Under the pieces are notes generated by a model, which was not told the origin of the DNA, ran no database searches, and was given only the letters and a program-made list of their open reading frames with translations. Positions 45,790-56,532 of a DNA stretch of 64,000 bases are shown one piece after another. The stretch covers positions 16,706,643-16,770,642 of the forward strand of contig NC_081553.1 in NCBI RefSeq assembly GCF_963082655.1, in the 5' to 3' direction. The stretch is from Stomoxys calcitrans (Eukaryota; Arthropoda; Insecta; Diptera; Muscidae). Both the position numbers and the translations under genes were made by a program. Every line of letters starts with the position of its first letter. The stretch's first letter is position 1.

Positions 45790-46320
45790 TTTACCCAAAA
45801 TTTCAACAAAATCGGATGAAAAATACTACTTTCATGAGCTCAATATTCCATATAGGGAGATCAGTCTATATGGCAACTATTGAGTTGCCCAAAAAGTAAT
45901 TGCGGATTTTCTAAAAGAAAGTAAATGCATTTTTAATAAAACTTAGAATGAACTTTAATCAAATATACTTTTTTTACACTTTTTTTCTAAAGCAAGCTAA
46001 AAGTAACAGCTGATAACTGACAGAAGAAAGAAAGCAATTACAGAGTCACAAGCTGTAAAAAAATTTGTCAACGCCGACTATATGAAAAATCCGCAATTAC
46101 TTTTTGGGCAACCCAATATATCGAAATATGGTCCGATCTGGACGATATTCAACAAAAAGGTTAAGAGGCGTACCAGAACCCGCTGTCCCAAATATTATTG
46201 AAATCGGATGAAAAATGCTCCTTTTATGGCCTCATTACAATATATCAGTAGATCGGTTTATATGGCAGCTATATCCAAATATCGTGCGATCTTTACGATA
46301 TTCAACAAAAAGGTTAAGAG
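45790..46320 (-). mobile_element. Tandem-core repeat, family B fragment, split by a MITE
   Basis: TTTCAACAAAATCGGATGAA..GATCAGTCTATATGGCAAC resumes after the MITE as TATCGAAATATGGTCCGATC. Another unit with GATCGGTTTATATGGCAGCT follows. It ends in the 121-bp tandem repeats. Confidence 0.65.
45880..46116 (+). mobile_element. Mariner-derived MITE, 237 bp (copy 3)
   Basis: The ends are TTGAGTTGCCCAAAAAGTAA and TTTTTGGGCAACCCAA, with TA duplications at 45878-45879 and 46117-46118. It is inserted in the core motif of a family-B element. Confidence 0.93.
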
Positions 46321-47532
46321 GGGTATCTCCTTAACTATGCGTCCTAGAGGGAATTGGGCTATAATTCGTGACCCCATCCAAAAATTCAGAATTTCATCGA
46401 AAATCCATTAAAAATCGAAATTTCACTTGGAAAACTTAAAATGGCAGTATCTCCTCAACTATGCGTCCTAGAGAGAAATGGGCTTTAATTCGTGACCCCA
46501 TCAAAAAATTTAGAATTTTATCGAAAATCCTTCAAAATTCGAAATTTCACTTGAAAAACTTAAAATGGCTGTATCTCCTTAACTATGCGTCCTAGAGGGA
46601 AATGGGCTATAATTCGTGACCGCACCCAAAAATTCAGAATCTTATCGAAAATCTATTAAAAATCGAAATTTTACTTGGAAAACTTAAAATGGCTGTATCT
46701 CCTTAACTATTAAAGAGCTTTTAGTGAAATACCGAAAATAGTAAATGTATATCGCTTGACAATATAAATGAATTTATCTGAATCCCATATTCGCTCGGGG
46801 GGTTTAGGGTCATTAACGCTTGGGTGTTAGATATACTTCATTCTTAAAAGACTTTATTTCTGCCTGATATTGCCATGATGTCCGAATTTAGGGGTGTTTT
46901 TGACGGTGAGTTGGTCCCCTAGAAACTAAGCCCCGAAAAAATATCAGAAAAAATGGGCTATAATTCGTGACTCCATCCAAAAATTCAGAAATTCATCGAA
47001 AATCCATTAAAAATCGAAATTTCACATGGAAAACTTAAAATGGCAGTATCTCCTTAACTATGCGTCCTAAAGGGAAATGGGCTTTAATTCGTGACCCCAT
47101 CAAAAAATTTAGAATTTTATCGAAAATCCTTCAAAATTCGAAATTTCACATGAAAAACTTAAAATGGCAGTATCTCCTTAACTAAGCGTCCTAGCGGGAA
47201 ATGGGCTATAATTCGAGACCGCACCCAAAAATTCAGAATCTTATCGAAAATCTAAATTTCACTTGGAAAACTTAAAATGGCTGTATCTCCTTAACTATTA
47301 AAGAGCTTTTAGTGAAATGCCGAAAATAGTAAATGTATATCGCTTGACAATATAAATGCATTTATCTGAATCCCATATTCGCTCGGGGGTTTAGGGTTAT
47401 TAACGCTTGGGTGTTAGATATACTTCATTCTTAAAATACATTATTTCAGCCTGATATTGTCATGATGTCCGATTTAGGGGTGTTTTCGGCAATGAGTTGG
47501 TCCCCTAGAAACTAAGCCCCGAAAAAATATCA
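46321..47532. repeat. Two-level tandem repeat: 121-bp units within about 586-bp blocks
   Basis: ATCTCCTTAACTATGCGTCC recurs at about 46326, 46447 and 46568, then at 47047 and 47168 (about 121 bp apart). Each group is followed by the same roughly 240-bp segment (ATTAAAGAGCTTTTAGTGAA..GTTGGTCCCCTAGAAACTAA), at about 46705 and 47290. Units carry AAATGGGCTATAATTCGTGA and AAAATCGAAATTTCACTTGG. Confidence 0.88.
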
Positions 47533-47990
47533 GCATCGTGTTCTTTTCTCAAATACCATTTATTTAAACCCCATATTACCAATTGTTTTAGGGGAGTTTA
47601 TGGAATGAGGCGTCCTCAAACACTTGACCCCAGAAATATAGTCCCAAAGTTGGACATCACATTCGTATTCTACTTCCAAGTACTTTTATTTGAGCCCCAT
47701 ATTGCGATGATCAGTAATTAATTGCTGTTTATGGGGTGTTTAAGGGCAGGGGTAGACCGCAGAAAATTGGTCCCAAAAGTGGGTATCAATATCGTACTTT
47801 ACTCCCCAATACCCTTCATTTGAGCCCCACATTGACGTGGTCGGTAAATATGCCCGATTTAAGGGTGTTTTGTGGAGTGGGGTCCCCCGTTAGATTGGCC
47901 GACGCCTATCTAGTGCCACCGTTGCGCATGGGTAAGCACCTTCGGCTTACCCATGCCAAAAATATCAGAAAAAAATGTGAGCGCTGGATA
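47533..47990. mobile_element. Family-C repeat modules
   Basis: TTTGAGCCCCATATTG, CGGTAAATATGCCCGA and GGGGTGTTT modules match 29820-30000. A GTAAGCACCTTCGGCTTACC hairpin-like stretch lies near 47932-47951. Confidence 0.5.
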
Positions 47991-48082
47991 TTCCTTCAAT
48001 AATAGTTGCAACAGTAATCATATCCATTTAAGACTTCCGTACAAAAACTTACGGCCTAGATCACTAAATTTGTTTTTTTCTT

Positions 48083-48934
48083 TTTTATACCCTCCATCAT
48101 AAACTAATTTCGTTATTCCGTTTGTAAAGCATCGAAGAATATTCATTTGAGACCCAATAAAGTATATATGAATATTTTTGATCGTCTCGACATTGTAAGT
48201 CGATTTAGCCATGTCGGTCCGGCCATCTGTCGAAAGCACGTTAACTTTCGAAGGGATAAAGCTAGGCGCATGAAATTTTACACAAATACTTCCTATTAGT
48301 GTAGGTCAGTTGGGATTTTAAATGGGTCATATTGGTCTATGTTTTGATATAGCTGCCATATAAACCGATTTTGGATCTTGACCTCTTCAACACCTAAACG
48401 CCGCAAGTCTTATCCGATTTGTTTAAAATTTTGTTATGACTTCCAACATCTGTGCTAAGTATGGTTCAAACCGGTTTAAAACTTGATATGGCTCCCATAT
48501 AAACCGATCTCCTAATTTGACACTTTAAGCCTCTGGAGGGCGCAATTCTTATGCGATTTGGCTAAACATTATTTTATTCATTTTATTTATACTCCTATGA
48601 CCTTCTACATACGCGCCATGGTCTGAATGGGTCCATAACCTGATATAGCTCCCATATGAACCAATCTCCCGATTTCAATTCTTGAGCCACTATAGGGCTC
48701 AATGCTTATCCAATTTTGGCTGACATTTTGTACAATGACATCTACTATGTTCTCCAACAGCCAAACCAAGCATGGCCCGAATCTGTCGATAACCTGAAAT
48801 AGCTTTACAATTTTTATCCATTATCCTTTGTTTGTCTATAAAGAGATATCGGGCAAAAAAATTACAAATGAGATCCATGGTATGGAGGGTATGTAAGATT
48901 CGGCCTGGCCGAACTTTTCACGCTTTTACTTGTT
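48083..48934 (+). mobile_element. Tandem-core repeat, family A, full length but short
   Basis: The left end is TTTTATACCCTCCATCATAA and the right end GGTATGGAGGGTATGTAAGA, TTCGGCCTGGCCGAAC, CGCTTTTACTTGTT. Three to four core units. The microsatellite is reduced to GTCGGTCCGGCCATCTGTC. Confidence 0.72.
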
Positions 48935-49023
48935 GTCACTCGAGTCGTTCGCCAAGTTATTGAAAACAGCTATTTTCCCTTCAGATGTTTTCAATGACTT
49001 GGCGAACAAATCGAGTGACAACA
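48931..49023. repeat. Long hairpin: 38-bp arms, 17-nt loop
   Basis: Arm 48931-48968 pairs with arm 48986-49023 at 35 of 38 positions. The outer arm sequence is TGTTGTCACTCGA and the inner is ATTGAAAACA. The left arm overlaps the last bases of the family-A element. Confidence 0.92.
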
Positions 49024-49059
49024 AGCCACTTGGGCTCGACAATAAAAAGGAGGCTTTGT

Positions 49060-49869
49060 ATCTTTGAGCTAAATTCTTTATTAATAATGAGTTCTTTATT
49101 AGTATAACAAATCAAACCATTATTTATTCATGGACAAAATCTTTGCCCATTCAATTAAACCCGACTTATTATTTCGTTGGGTACATCCATTCATACACCA
49201 ATTTTTTTTTTTAATAACAATTCCCAAATTGACAATTTCCTCCTTTTATTCCTATTAAATTCAATTGAATCACCTTTATTCAACGTAATTATCCACAGGA
49301 AATGAGGTATATACTTTTCTTTAATGGAGTTTTTTTTAGTATTTCTTTGAATTCTTACTCAAAAATATTTCGTCACTCTTATTTTATAGTGTTTAAAGCC
49401 TGGTTAGTGCATGTTAACACCGGTATGATAAAAGGTCCATAACATTTCTTCGAAGTCATTGCCGAAAAACAAAAAACATTTATATGGTCAATCAGTATAA
49501 GAGTGATATTAACGTCATTATACACTCGACCGCAGACGACGCTCACCACATCGCATAAAAATTTAGCACAACACAGTTAACACCTTGTTTAGGTTTGTGA
49601 TCGACAAACAATAAGGCACAGTGGTCCTCTATTATTATTAAATATTGTACCCTTGATCATTGTCCAGATAATTCAGATACTTACAGATCCCATCCAACCA
49701 ACACCCATTACAAATATTTGTGCAAATTCTCAAGAGGTTAGCCTTAATTCTTCGAAAATTTGTCGTACTGATTCTACGATTTGAATTCCTATCTGATTTA
49801 TCTAAAAGGTCGGCCACAATGTGCTCATGTTGAGAACATAAAATATTCGATAACCTGATATAGCTGCCA
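49060..49869. other. Intergenic, nothing recognised
   Basis: It begins after a SINE scrap (GGGCTCGACAATAAAAAGGA). No gene is supported. Confidence 0.5.
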
Positions 49870-49980
49870 TAGAGCTGGAAAAATAACGATGGCACTATCG
49901 ATATTTAATTTTGTGACAGAATATCGATTGATATTTTTCCGATGGATACTTTCGCAAAAATTAAATTTGTTGGAAAACTA
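49870..49980. mobile_element. hAT-type MITE, left-end fragment
   Basis: TAGAGCTGGAAAAATAACGA then TGGCACTATCGATATT matches the terminus of 4349-4717. The other end is missing next to a family-A element. Confidence 0.6.
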
Positions 49981-49987
49981 AACAAAA

Positions 49988-51050
49988 ACAAGTAAGAGCG
50001 TTCGGCCGGGCCGAATCTTACATACCCTCCACCATGATCGCATTAGACGAGTTCTTTGCGCGGTATCTCTTTTTAGGCAAACTAAGGAAAAAAGAAAATA
50101 ATTGCTATGCTAATTGAATTGAGTATTGGAGACCATAGTAGAAGTCAGAAGTGTGTAAAATTTCAACGAAATCGAATAAGAATTTGGTCTTTTAGGGGCT
50201 CAAAAAGTAAAATAGGGAGATCGGTTTATAGGGGAGCTGTATCAGACTGAAGACCGATTCAGACCATATTTGACACGGATATTGAAAGTCATGGCAGAAG
50301 CCGTTGTCCAAAATTTCGGCCAAATCGGATAATAATTACGCCCTCTTAAGGCTCAAGAAGACAAGATCCCAGATCGGTTTATATGGCAGCTATATCAGGT
50401 TATGGACCGATTTAAACCATATTTGGCACAGTTGTTGGAAGTCAAGATCCAAGATCGGATTATATGGCAGCTATATCAGGTTATGAACCGATTTACACCG
50501 TACTTGACACAGTTGTTGGACGTCATAACGAAACACCGCATGCAAAATTTCAGCCATCGGATAGGAATTGCGCCAACTAGAGGTTCAAGAAGTCAAGACC
50601 CCAGATAGGTTTATATAACAGCTATGTCAAGTTATGGACCGATTTAAACCATAATTGACACAGTTGTTAGAAACTATAACAAAACATCTCATGCAAAATT
50701 TCAGTGAAATGGGACAAGAATTGCGCTCTTTAGAGGCTCAAGAAGTCAATACCCAAGATCGGTTTATATGGCAGCTATATCAAAACATGGACCGATTTGG
50801 CCCATTTACAATCCTAACCGACCTGCACTAATTAAAAAGTATTTATGCAAAATTTCCCGCGGCTAGCTTAGCTCCTTCGAAAGTTAGCGTGCTTTCGACA
50901 GACAGACGGACGGACATGGCTAGATCGACTTAAAATTACATGAAGATCAAGAATATATATACTTTATGGGGTCTCAGACGCATATTTCGAGGTGTTACAA
51001 ACAGAATGACGAAATTAGTATATCCCCATCCTATGGTGGATGGTATAAAA
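49988..51050 (-). mobile_element. Tandem-core repeat, family A, full length
   Basis: The left end is ACAAGTAAGAGCGTTCGGCC with GGGCCGAATC and ATACCCTCCACCATG. Four to five units of about 160 bp follow, one shortened by a deletion near 50440. CAGACAGACGGACGGACATG and CCTATGGTGGATGGTATAAA close the right end. Confidence 0.77.
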
Positions 51051-51087
51051 AGCAATCCGACACAGAATGTATCCTTTAAGATACATT

Positions 51088-51245
51088 GTATCTATAGAGG
51101 GCGCAATTTTCATTCGATTAGGCTAAAATTGTGTGCAATGATTTCTCTCATGACTTCTAATTGACCTTGGGTTTATTTGGTCTGTGCATTGATATTGCTC
51201 CTATATAAATCGATCTCCCGATTTGTATTTCTCAATTTCGTTTGA
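51088..51245 (+). mobile_element. Tandem-core repeat, family A core fragment
   Basis: TCTATAGAGGGCGCAATTTT..CTATATAAATCGATCTCCCG is one core unit in the opposite orientation to the preceding element. Confidence 0.55.
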
Positions 51246-51253
51246 ATTATAGG

Positions 51254-51338
51254 TGATGGGAAATTAACCATAGTATCGATAGTTATTATTAAAACTATCG
51301 AATGTTGAGGTTATCGATAGTTTGCCAGCACTGATCAT
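51254..51338. mobile_element. hAT-type MITE fragment with TATCGATA
   Basis: GATGGGAAATTAACCATAGT, then TATCGATA, then TTATCGATAGTTTGCCAGCA is the reverse of the left third of 4349-4717. Confidence 0.65.
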
Positions 51339-52469
51339 CCGATTTGACTGGTTTGCCCCTTTTGATATATGCAATTCATGGTAGAAGTTATAAAGTATCA
51401 TAATATTTCTTAAATATAAATAATTTAAAACCACTGTAAAACCTCATTGTCGACTTATTTTGACGTATGTAGGTGGAACATTTCCAACGTTTCTGTTTGT
51501 TTTAAGTTGAGTTTTTTCTTCACCTGCAAGCTGCCGTTCATTATGTGAATTGATTGGGAAAATATGTTTATAGCACTGTTTTTATGATTTCATTAAACAA
51601 TTTACAAAGTTAAATAATAATTTATGCATGATAATCGACCAATCGTCATATCTCGATTGATCAGTGGTCGTCATTTCCCTGGCAATGCTAATTATCCATT
51701 TATCGTAGTCTGTCGTCATTGCGCTGGGATTTGCGCTTCGTTTAGCAACGGAACTTTTTTTTCTGTGTTAATTTAAAGCCAAAGTGTTAATTTGCATTAA
51801 GCAGACCCATAAATTTAATAACAATGTTATTTTGGTGTTAAAAACTTTTGGCATTTTTATTCATTCTTCGATCAAATTGTTTGGAATTTTATTTTATGAA
51901 TATGGCTGAGCAAATTTAGCGATTTTTAATAAAAGTAAATCCTGGATTATTGACTTGATAATGGGAGGAATGCCATTTTATCTAACATCTGTGGTATTTG
52001 CTACGTTTTTTTATTGCTTGAAACCAGATCTATTAACATTCAGCTAAGATGAGCTTTAAGATGAATTTTTGAATTTCGTTTTACTCAAAATGGGGGCAGA
52101 TATTTGCAACGATCTTCGAAATGATTTGGTTTTTTGACTTAGACAAATATGGGCACACTTTATATTGTAGTCAAGAGCAAAGAAAATGAAATCTAACAAT
52201 AAGTGCTATCCCACACTCTGTCGATAAGTAAACAAATGACAACGATTACTGTACGACAAGCTCGATTCTAAGACACAACTTTTTTTTTTTATCGAATTCT
52301 TCTTTTTTTTTATTCGCAAGCGAAAATTTGTAAGCTTGAAACATAAAAATATATTGGAATTTCATTTATTTCATCTACTGAGTTATGGTCTTAAAGATTA
52401 CATTAATTAATTACAATATACTAGAAATATAAACTACAGCATTGCCAAACAACTATAAAAATGTACATA
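51339..52469. other. Intergenic, nothing recognised
   Basis: A+T-rich, no supported gene or repeat. Confidence 0.5.
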
Positions 52470-52706
52470 TTGGGTTGCCCAAAAAATAATTGCGGATTTT
52501 TCATATAGTCGGCGTTGACAAATTTTTTCACAGCTTGTGACTCTGTAATTGCATTCTTTCTTCTGTCAGTTATGAGCTGTTACTTTTAGCTTGCTTTAGA
52601 AAAAAAGTGTAAAAAAAGTATATTTGATTAAAGTTCATTCTAAGTTTCATTAAAAATGCATTTACTTTCTTTTAAAAAATCCGCATTTACTTTTTGGGCA
52701 ACCCAA
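52470..52706 (-). mobile_element. Mariner-derived MITE, 237 bp (copy 4)
   Basis: The ends TTGGGTTGCCCAAAAAATAA and TTTTTGGGCAACCCAA are flanked by TA. Its interior is reversed relative to copy 1 (GTCGGCGTTGACAAATTTTT on the left). Confidence 0.93.
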
Positions 52707-53228
52707 TAGTAATGTATTATCATTATCAAGGAAAATTCTAAACTTTCTTTAAAAAATGTGCCGTTCTATGTGATAGTCTATTTAGTTTGCAATGAAGTTA
52801 AATAAGCAGAGGGCGTTAAGGGTTCATTCATTACGTAGTTGTTTCAAGGTAAGGGATGTCAAACAATGATGTTTGCTTAAAAATTGATTAGGAACATTGA
52901 ATGCCTAGAAAGACAACAACTCTTAGCAGTCTATCAAATCTTTTGTAAACACAATACCTTGGAGTTTTCTTCTAAGTTATATTTTTTGTATGCCAAGAGT
53001 TGGACATAGTTCGAAATAGGAATGTATACTAGCCCATTTACAATGCATTCTTAATGCAAAACTTGTAAAGCGTTTTTGAACCTTTTCTATTCTATTTATT
53101 CCTTCGTTAAAAAATGGATTTCCAATAATACACAATTACTCAATATGATGCCTAACCAAGCTCTCGTAAAGGGTTTTCATTGTGTTACTAGAGAACTCCT
53201 TTGAATTTCTTTTCAAAAATAAAAATTG
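52707..53228. other. Intergenic, nothing recognised
   Basis: No supported gene or repeat. Confidence 0.5.
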
Positions 53229-53230
53229 AA

Positions 53231-53520
53231 AACAAGTAAAGAGTGCTTAGTTCTGCCGGGCCGAATCTTGGGAACCCACCACCATGGATTCTGCTTAAAT
53301 ATGCGACCTATATCTGGATATAGACAGATTTGGACCATACTTGGTACAGTTGTTGAGAGTCATAACAGAACAATATGTGTAAAATTTCAGCCAAATCAGA
53401 CAAAAATTGTGGCTTCCAGGGGTTCAAGAAGTCAAATCGAGAGATCGGTTTATATGGGAGCTATATCTAAATCTCAACCGATATGACCCATTTGCAATCC
53501 CCAATGAACTATTTACATCA
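53231..53520 (-). mobile_element. Tandem-core repeat, family A, hairpin end plus core only
   Basis: AACAAGTAAAGAGTGCTTAG, TTCTGCCGGGCCGAATC and CCCACCACCATGGAT, then about two core units. The microsatellite end is absent. Confidence 0.65.
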
Positions 53521-53526
53521 ATATTA

Positions 53527-53690
53527 AGTAAAATGCAAATTTGCCCATGAACATTCCATTAAGGAACAGGGGCAAACTTCTCACAAATCAATGAGTGCCG
53601 TCCGATTCAATTTTGAGCTCAATGATAAGGAACCTCCTTTTTATAGCCGAGTCCAAAAGTCTTCTCTTTGAGGAGAAATATTTTAAGAAA
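53527..53690 (-). mobile_element. SINE 3' body fragment
   Basis: AAATGCAAATTTGCCCATGA..CATTAAGGAACAGGGGCAAA..CCTTTTTATAGCCGAGTCC. Minus-strand SINE without its tRNA head. Confidence 0.7.
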
Positions 53691-53871
53691 AAAGAAGAGA
53701 TAAATTCTTTCGTTAAAGCAAATAACAAATAATTTTCCGTTATTTGACGATTTTCTACTCGTTAACGAAAACAGCAGATTTAAATGATGTCAATTATCTT
53801 TAAAAGTGGATACTGAATACCAAAATCGTAAACTTTCTAATATCTTTATTTAATTAAACAATTTTAGTTAA

Positions 53872-54877
53872 AACAAGTAAAAGCGCGCTAAGTTCGGCCG
53901 GGCCGAATCTTATATACCCTCCACCATGGATCGCATTTGTCGAGTTGTTTTCCAGGCATCTCTTCTTAGGCAAAAAAAGGCTATAAGAAAAGATTTGCTC
54001 TGCGATATCAAGATAAGGTCCGGATTGGACCACAATTAAATTATATGTTGGAGACCTGTGTAAAATGTCAGACAATTCGAATAAGAATTGCGCCCTTTGG
54101 GGGCTCAAGAAGTAAAATAGAGAGATGGATTTATATGGGAGCTGTATCGGGCTATAGACCGATTCAGACCATAATAAACACGTATGTTGATGGTCATGAG
54201 AGAATCCGTCGTACAAAATTTCAGGCAAATCGGTTAATAATTGCGACCTCTAGGGGCTCAAGAAGTCAAGATCCCAGATCGGTTTATATGGCAGCTATAT
54301 CAGGTTATGAACCGATTTGAACCTTATTTGATACAGTTGTTGAAAGTAAGAATAAAATACGTCTTGCAAAATTTCAGCAAAATCGGATAGGAATTGCGCC
54401 CTCTAGAAGCTCAAGAAGTCAAGTTCCCAGATCTGTTTATATGACAGCTATATCAGGTTATGAACCGATTTGAACCATACATGGCACAGTTGTTGGATAT
54501 CAAAACAAAATACTACATGCAAAATTTTATTCCAATCGGATAAGAATTGCGCACTCTAGAAGCTCAAGAAGTCAAGACCCAAGATCGGTTTATATGCTTG
54601 CTATATCAAAACATAGACCGATATGGCCCATTTACAATAGCAACCGACCTACACCAATAAGAAGTATTTGTGCAAAATTTCAAGCGGCTAGCTTTACTCC
54701 TTCGGAAGTTAGCGTGCTTTCGACAGACAGACGGACGGACATGGCTAGATCGACATAAAATTTCGCGACTATCAAGAATATATATACTTTATGGGGTCTC
54801 AGACGAATATTTCAAGTAGTTACAAACAGAATGACGAAATTAGTATACCCCCCATCCTATGGTGGAGGGTATAATAA
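53872..54877 (-). mobile_element. Tandem-core repeat, family A, full length
   Basis: The left end is AACAAGTAAAAGCGCGCTAA with hairpin TTCGGCCGGGCCGAA. Four units follow. The right end is CAGACAGACGGACGGACATG and CCTATGGTGGAGGGTATAAT. It is closely similar to the element at 27591 but without the expanded microsatellite. Confidence 0.8.
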
Positions 54878-55245
54878 CTTAAGACCTAAATAGAATGAGA
54901 GCGTTGAGAAGCGTCGAGTTGAATAATGCAGCCCTGCAAACAAATGTTAAAAAAGCAAATTGCAAAATGTTAAACAATTTTTACCTTTCACCACTTAAAC
55001 CCCTACTTCACGTGTGGCAACACAGTATTATATTCGCCTTCAAGCGTAAAATTTAAAAATGTTTAACTTTTCCGCATTGCTTTTGTGGAATTTGTGAGCA
55101 GAGTTGCATTTTTGCAACGCGACGCTCAAAAACAAAGCTGAACGCGCTCATTCTGTTTTGGCCTTTAGAGAATTGCATTCCTGAAATTAATTCATTAATG
55201 TATTAACTAAACATAAAAAAAATTGAAGACTGAAATTATAATTTG
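54878..55245. other. Intergenic, nothing recognised
   Basis: No supported gene or repeat. Confidence 0.5.
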
Positions 55246-55617
55246 TTTACCCTACACTACCACTGTGGTACATGGTATTATAACTTAGTGCATTTGTTTG
55301 TAACACCCAAATGGAAGAGAAATGGACTTATTGATAAGTATATCGATCGACTCAAAATCACTTTCTGATTCGATTTAGCCGCCCGTCTGTCTGTCCATGT
55401 TAGTTTGTGTATAAATTGCAGTTCGCAATTTTCGTTCGATCGTTTTAAAATTTGATACTGTCATGTTTCTCGGTCTATAGTCTAATGAAATTGGAAAAAT
55501 CGGTTCAGATTTGCATATATTGCTCCCATGTTCGTCCGATTTTGACTAATATTGCAATAAAGTGGTCGTTTGTTAACTGATTCTCTCGAAATTCGACAGG
55601 AAGGATTTCAGTAGCCT
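55246..55617 (+). mobile_element. Family-D repeat fragment
   Basis: TTTACCCTACACTACCACTG..TTTGTTTGTAACACCCAAAT..TCGATTTAGCCGCCCGTCTG matches 32895-33176. It ends next to the orphan reading frame. Confidence 0.55.
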
Positions 55618-55627
55618 CAAATATTAG

Positions 55628-56014
55628 TTAAAAGGCAAAGAAGGAAGAATAACTTTTCGATTCCTCCAAAACGTTGTATTTTTCATTCCTATTCTGTCCA
55701 ATCTCATACTTAAGGGTCATATCTTCCTGTAGGCATGCACCACCATGAGCTTTTAGTTTTCTAAAAACCCCCATGTAAACTAATCTTATTTTCACACCTT
55801 GCTTGCCAAATTTTTGTTTTATCCTAACTGAATTTGTCATCGTCGCCAGTTGTTCAAAAATGTCAAATGTAGCAGGCTCATCACGTGCTCCAATCAAGCC
55901 AACAAATTCGCACGAATATAGTACGTTCGTATGTCCCAATACCAAAAACAGCTGAACAAACACACACTCCCATATATTTTGTTGTAACGAAAACCTAAAT
56001 ATTTGATTAGCCAT
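55628..56014 (-). CDS. Hypothetical protein, 128 codons, not recognised
   Basis: An ATG-to-TAA frame on the minus strand in DNA that matches no repeat elsewhere in the window. The product begins MANQIFRFSLQQNIWECVFV and ends ESKSYSSFFAF. It has mixed composition, four cysteines and no transmembrane segment or signal peptide I can defend, although residues 15-30 are hydrophobic. I do not recognise a family. It could be a single-exon gene, one exon of a larger gene, a decayed copy or chance. The stop lies about 10 bp from a family-D fragment. No splice sites, polyadenylation signal or promoter were established. Confidence 0.3.
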   Translation of the reverse strand: MANQIFRFSLQQNIWECVFVQLFLVLGHTNVLYSCEFVGLIGARDEPATFDIFEQLATMTNSVRIKQKFGKQGVKIRLVYMGVFRKLKAHGGACLQEDMTLKYEIGQNRNEKYNVLEESKSYSSFFAF

Positions 56015-56532
56015 TAAAATCGATAAAACAACAAACTAGTAAATTATGGCACCAAACAACACCTCTTACCATCAAATTACCCATATCCGAATTGCGTATA
56101 AAAATTGCTTTTGCATGTAATGAGTCGCGCATATAAATGACATGTTGCCGTGTGTGATCTAAATTTAAAAATATTTAAATTAATTTTTTTTTTTTCATGA
56201 AGAAAAATTAATTTTTGTTTTTTGTTGATGTGTTTTTTTTTATAATTCTTTTTATGGTCAATGCGTTCAAGCTCCGTTATTTTTGGCTGGCATTTACCAC
56301 AGGGGTAACTACCAAACCAATGATTGTCCAACTTAGTTGACAACCGTGGGTGATTTTTTATTTATTAATAAAATCCCCATTTGTCTTTAAATCAAAAATA
56401 TATTCAAAAACTTGGTCGAAAGGTTAGCCAGACTGCAGGTTAAGGGATTCCATCCCTTCATCAACGGCCTTCTTCGACGAGTTACCCATTCAATCATCAA
56501 TGTTATAAGCTTAGACAAATATAATCTAAATG
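56015..56532. other. Intergenic, nothing recognised
   Basis: A+T-rich, with no clear promoter for the adjoining reading frame. Confidence 0.45.

Noticed and set aside
46321..47532. Regularly spaced repeats as a possible CRISPR array
   Set aside because: The units are adjacent 121-bp tandem copies without unique spacers, in a eukaryotic context.
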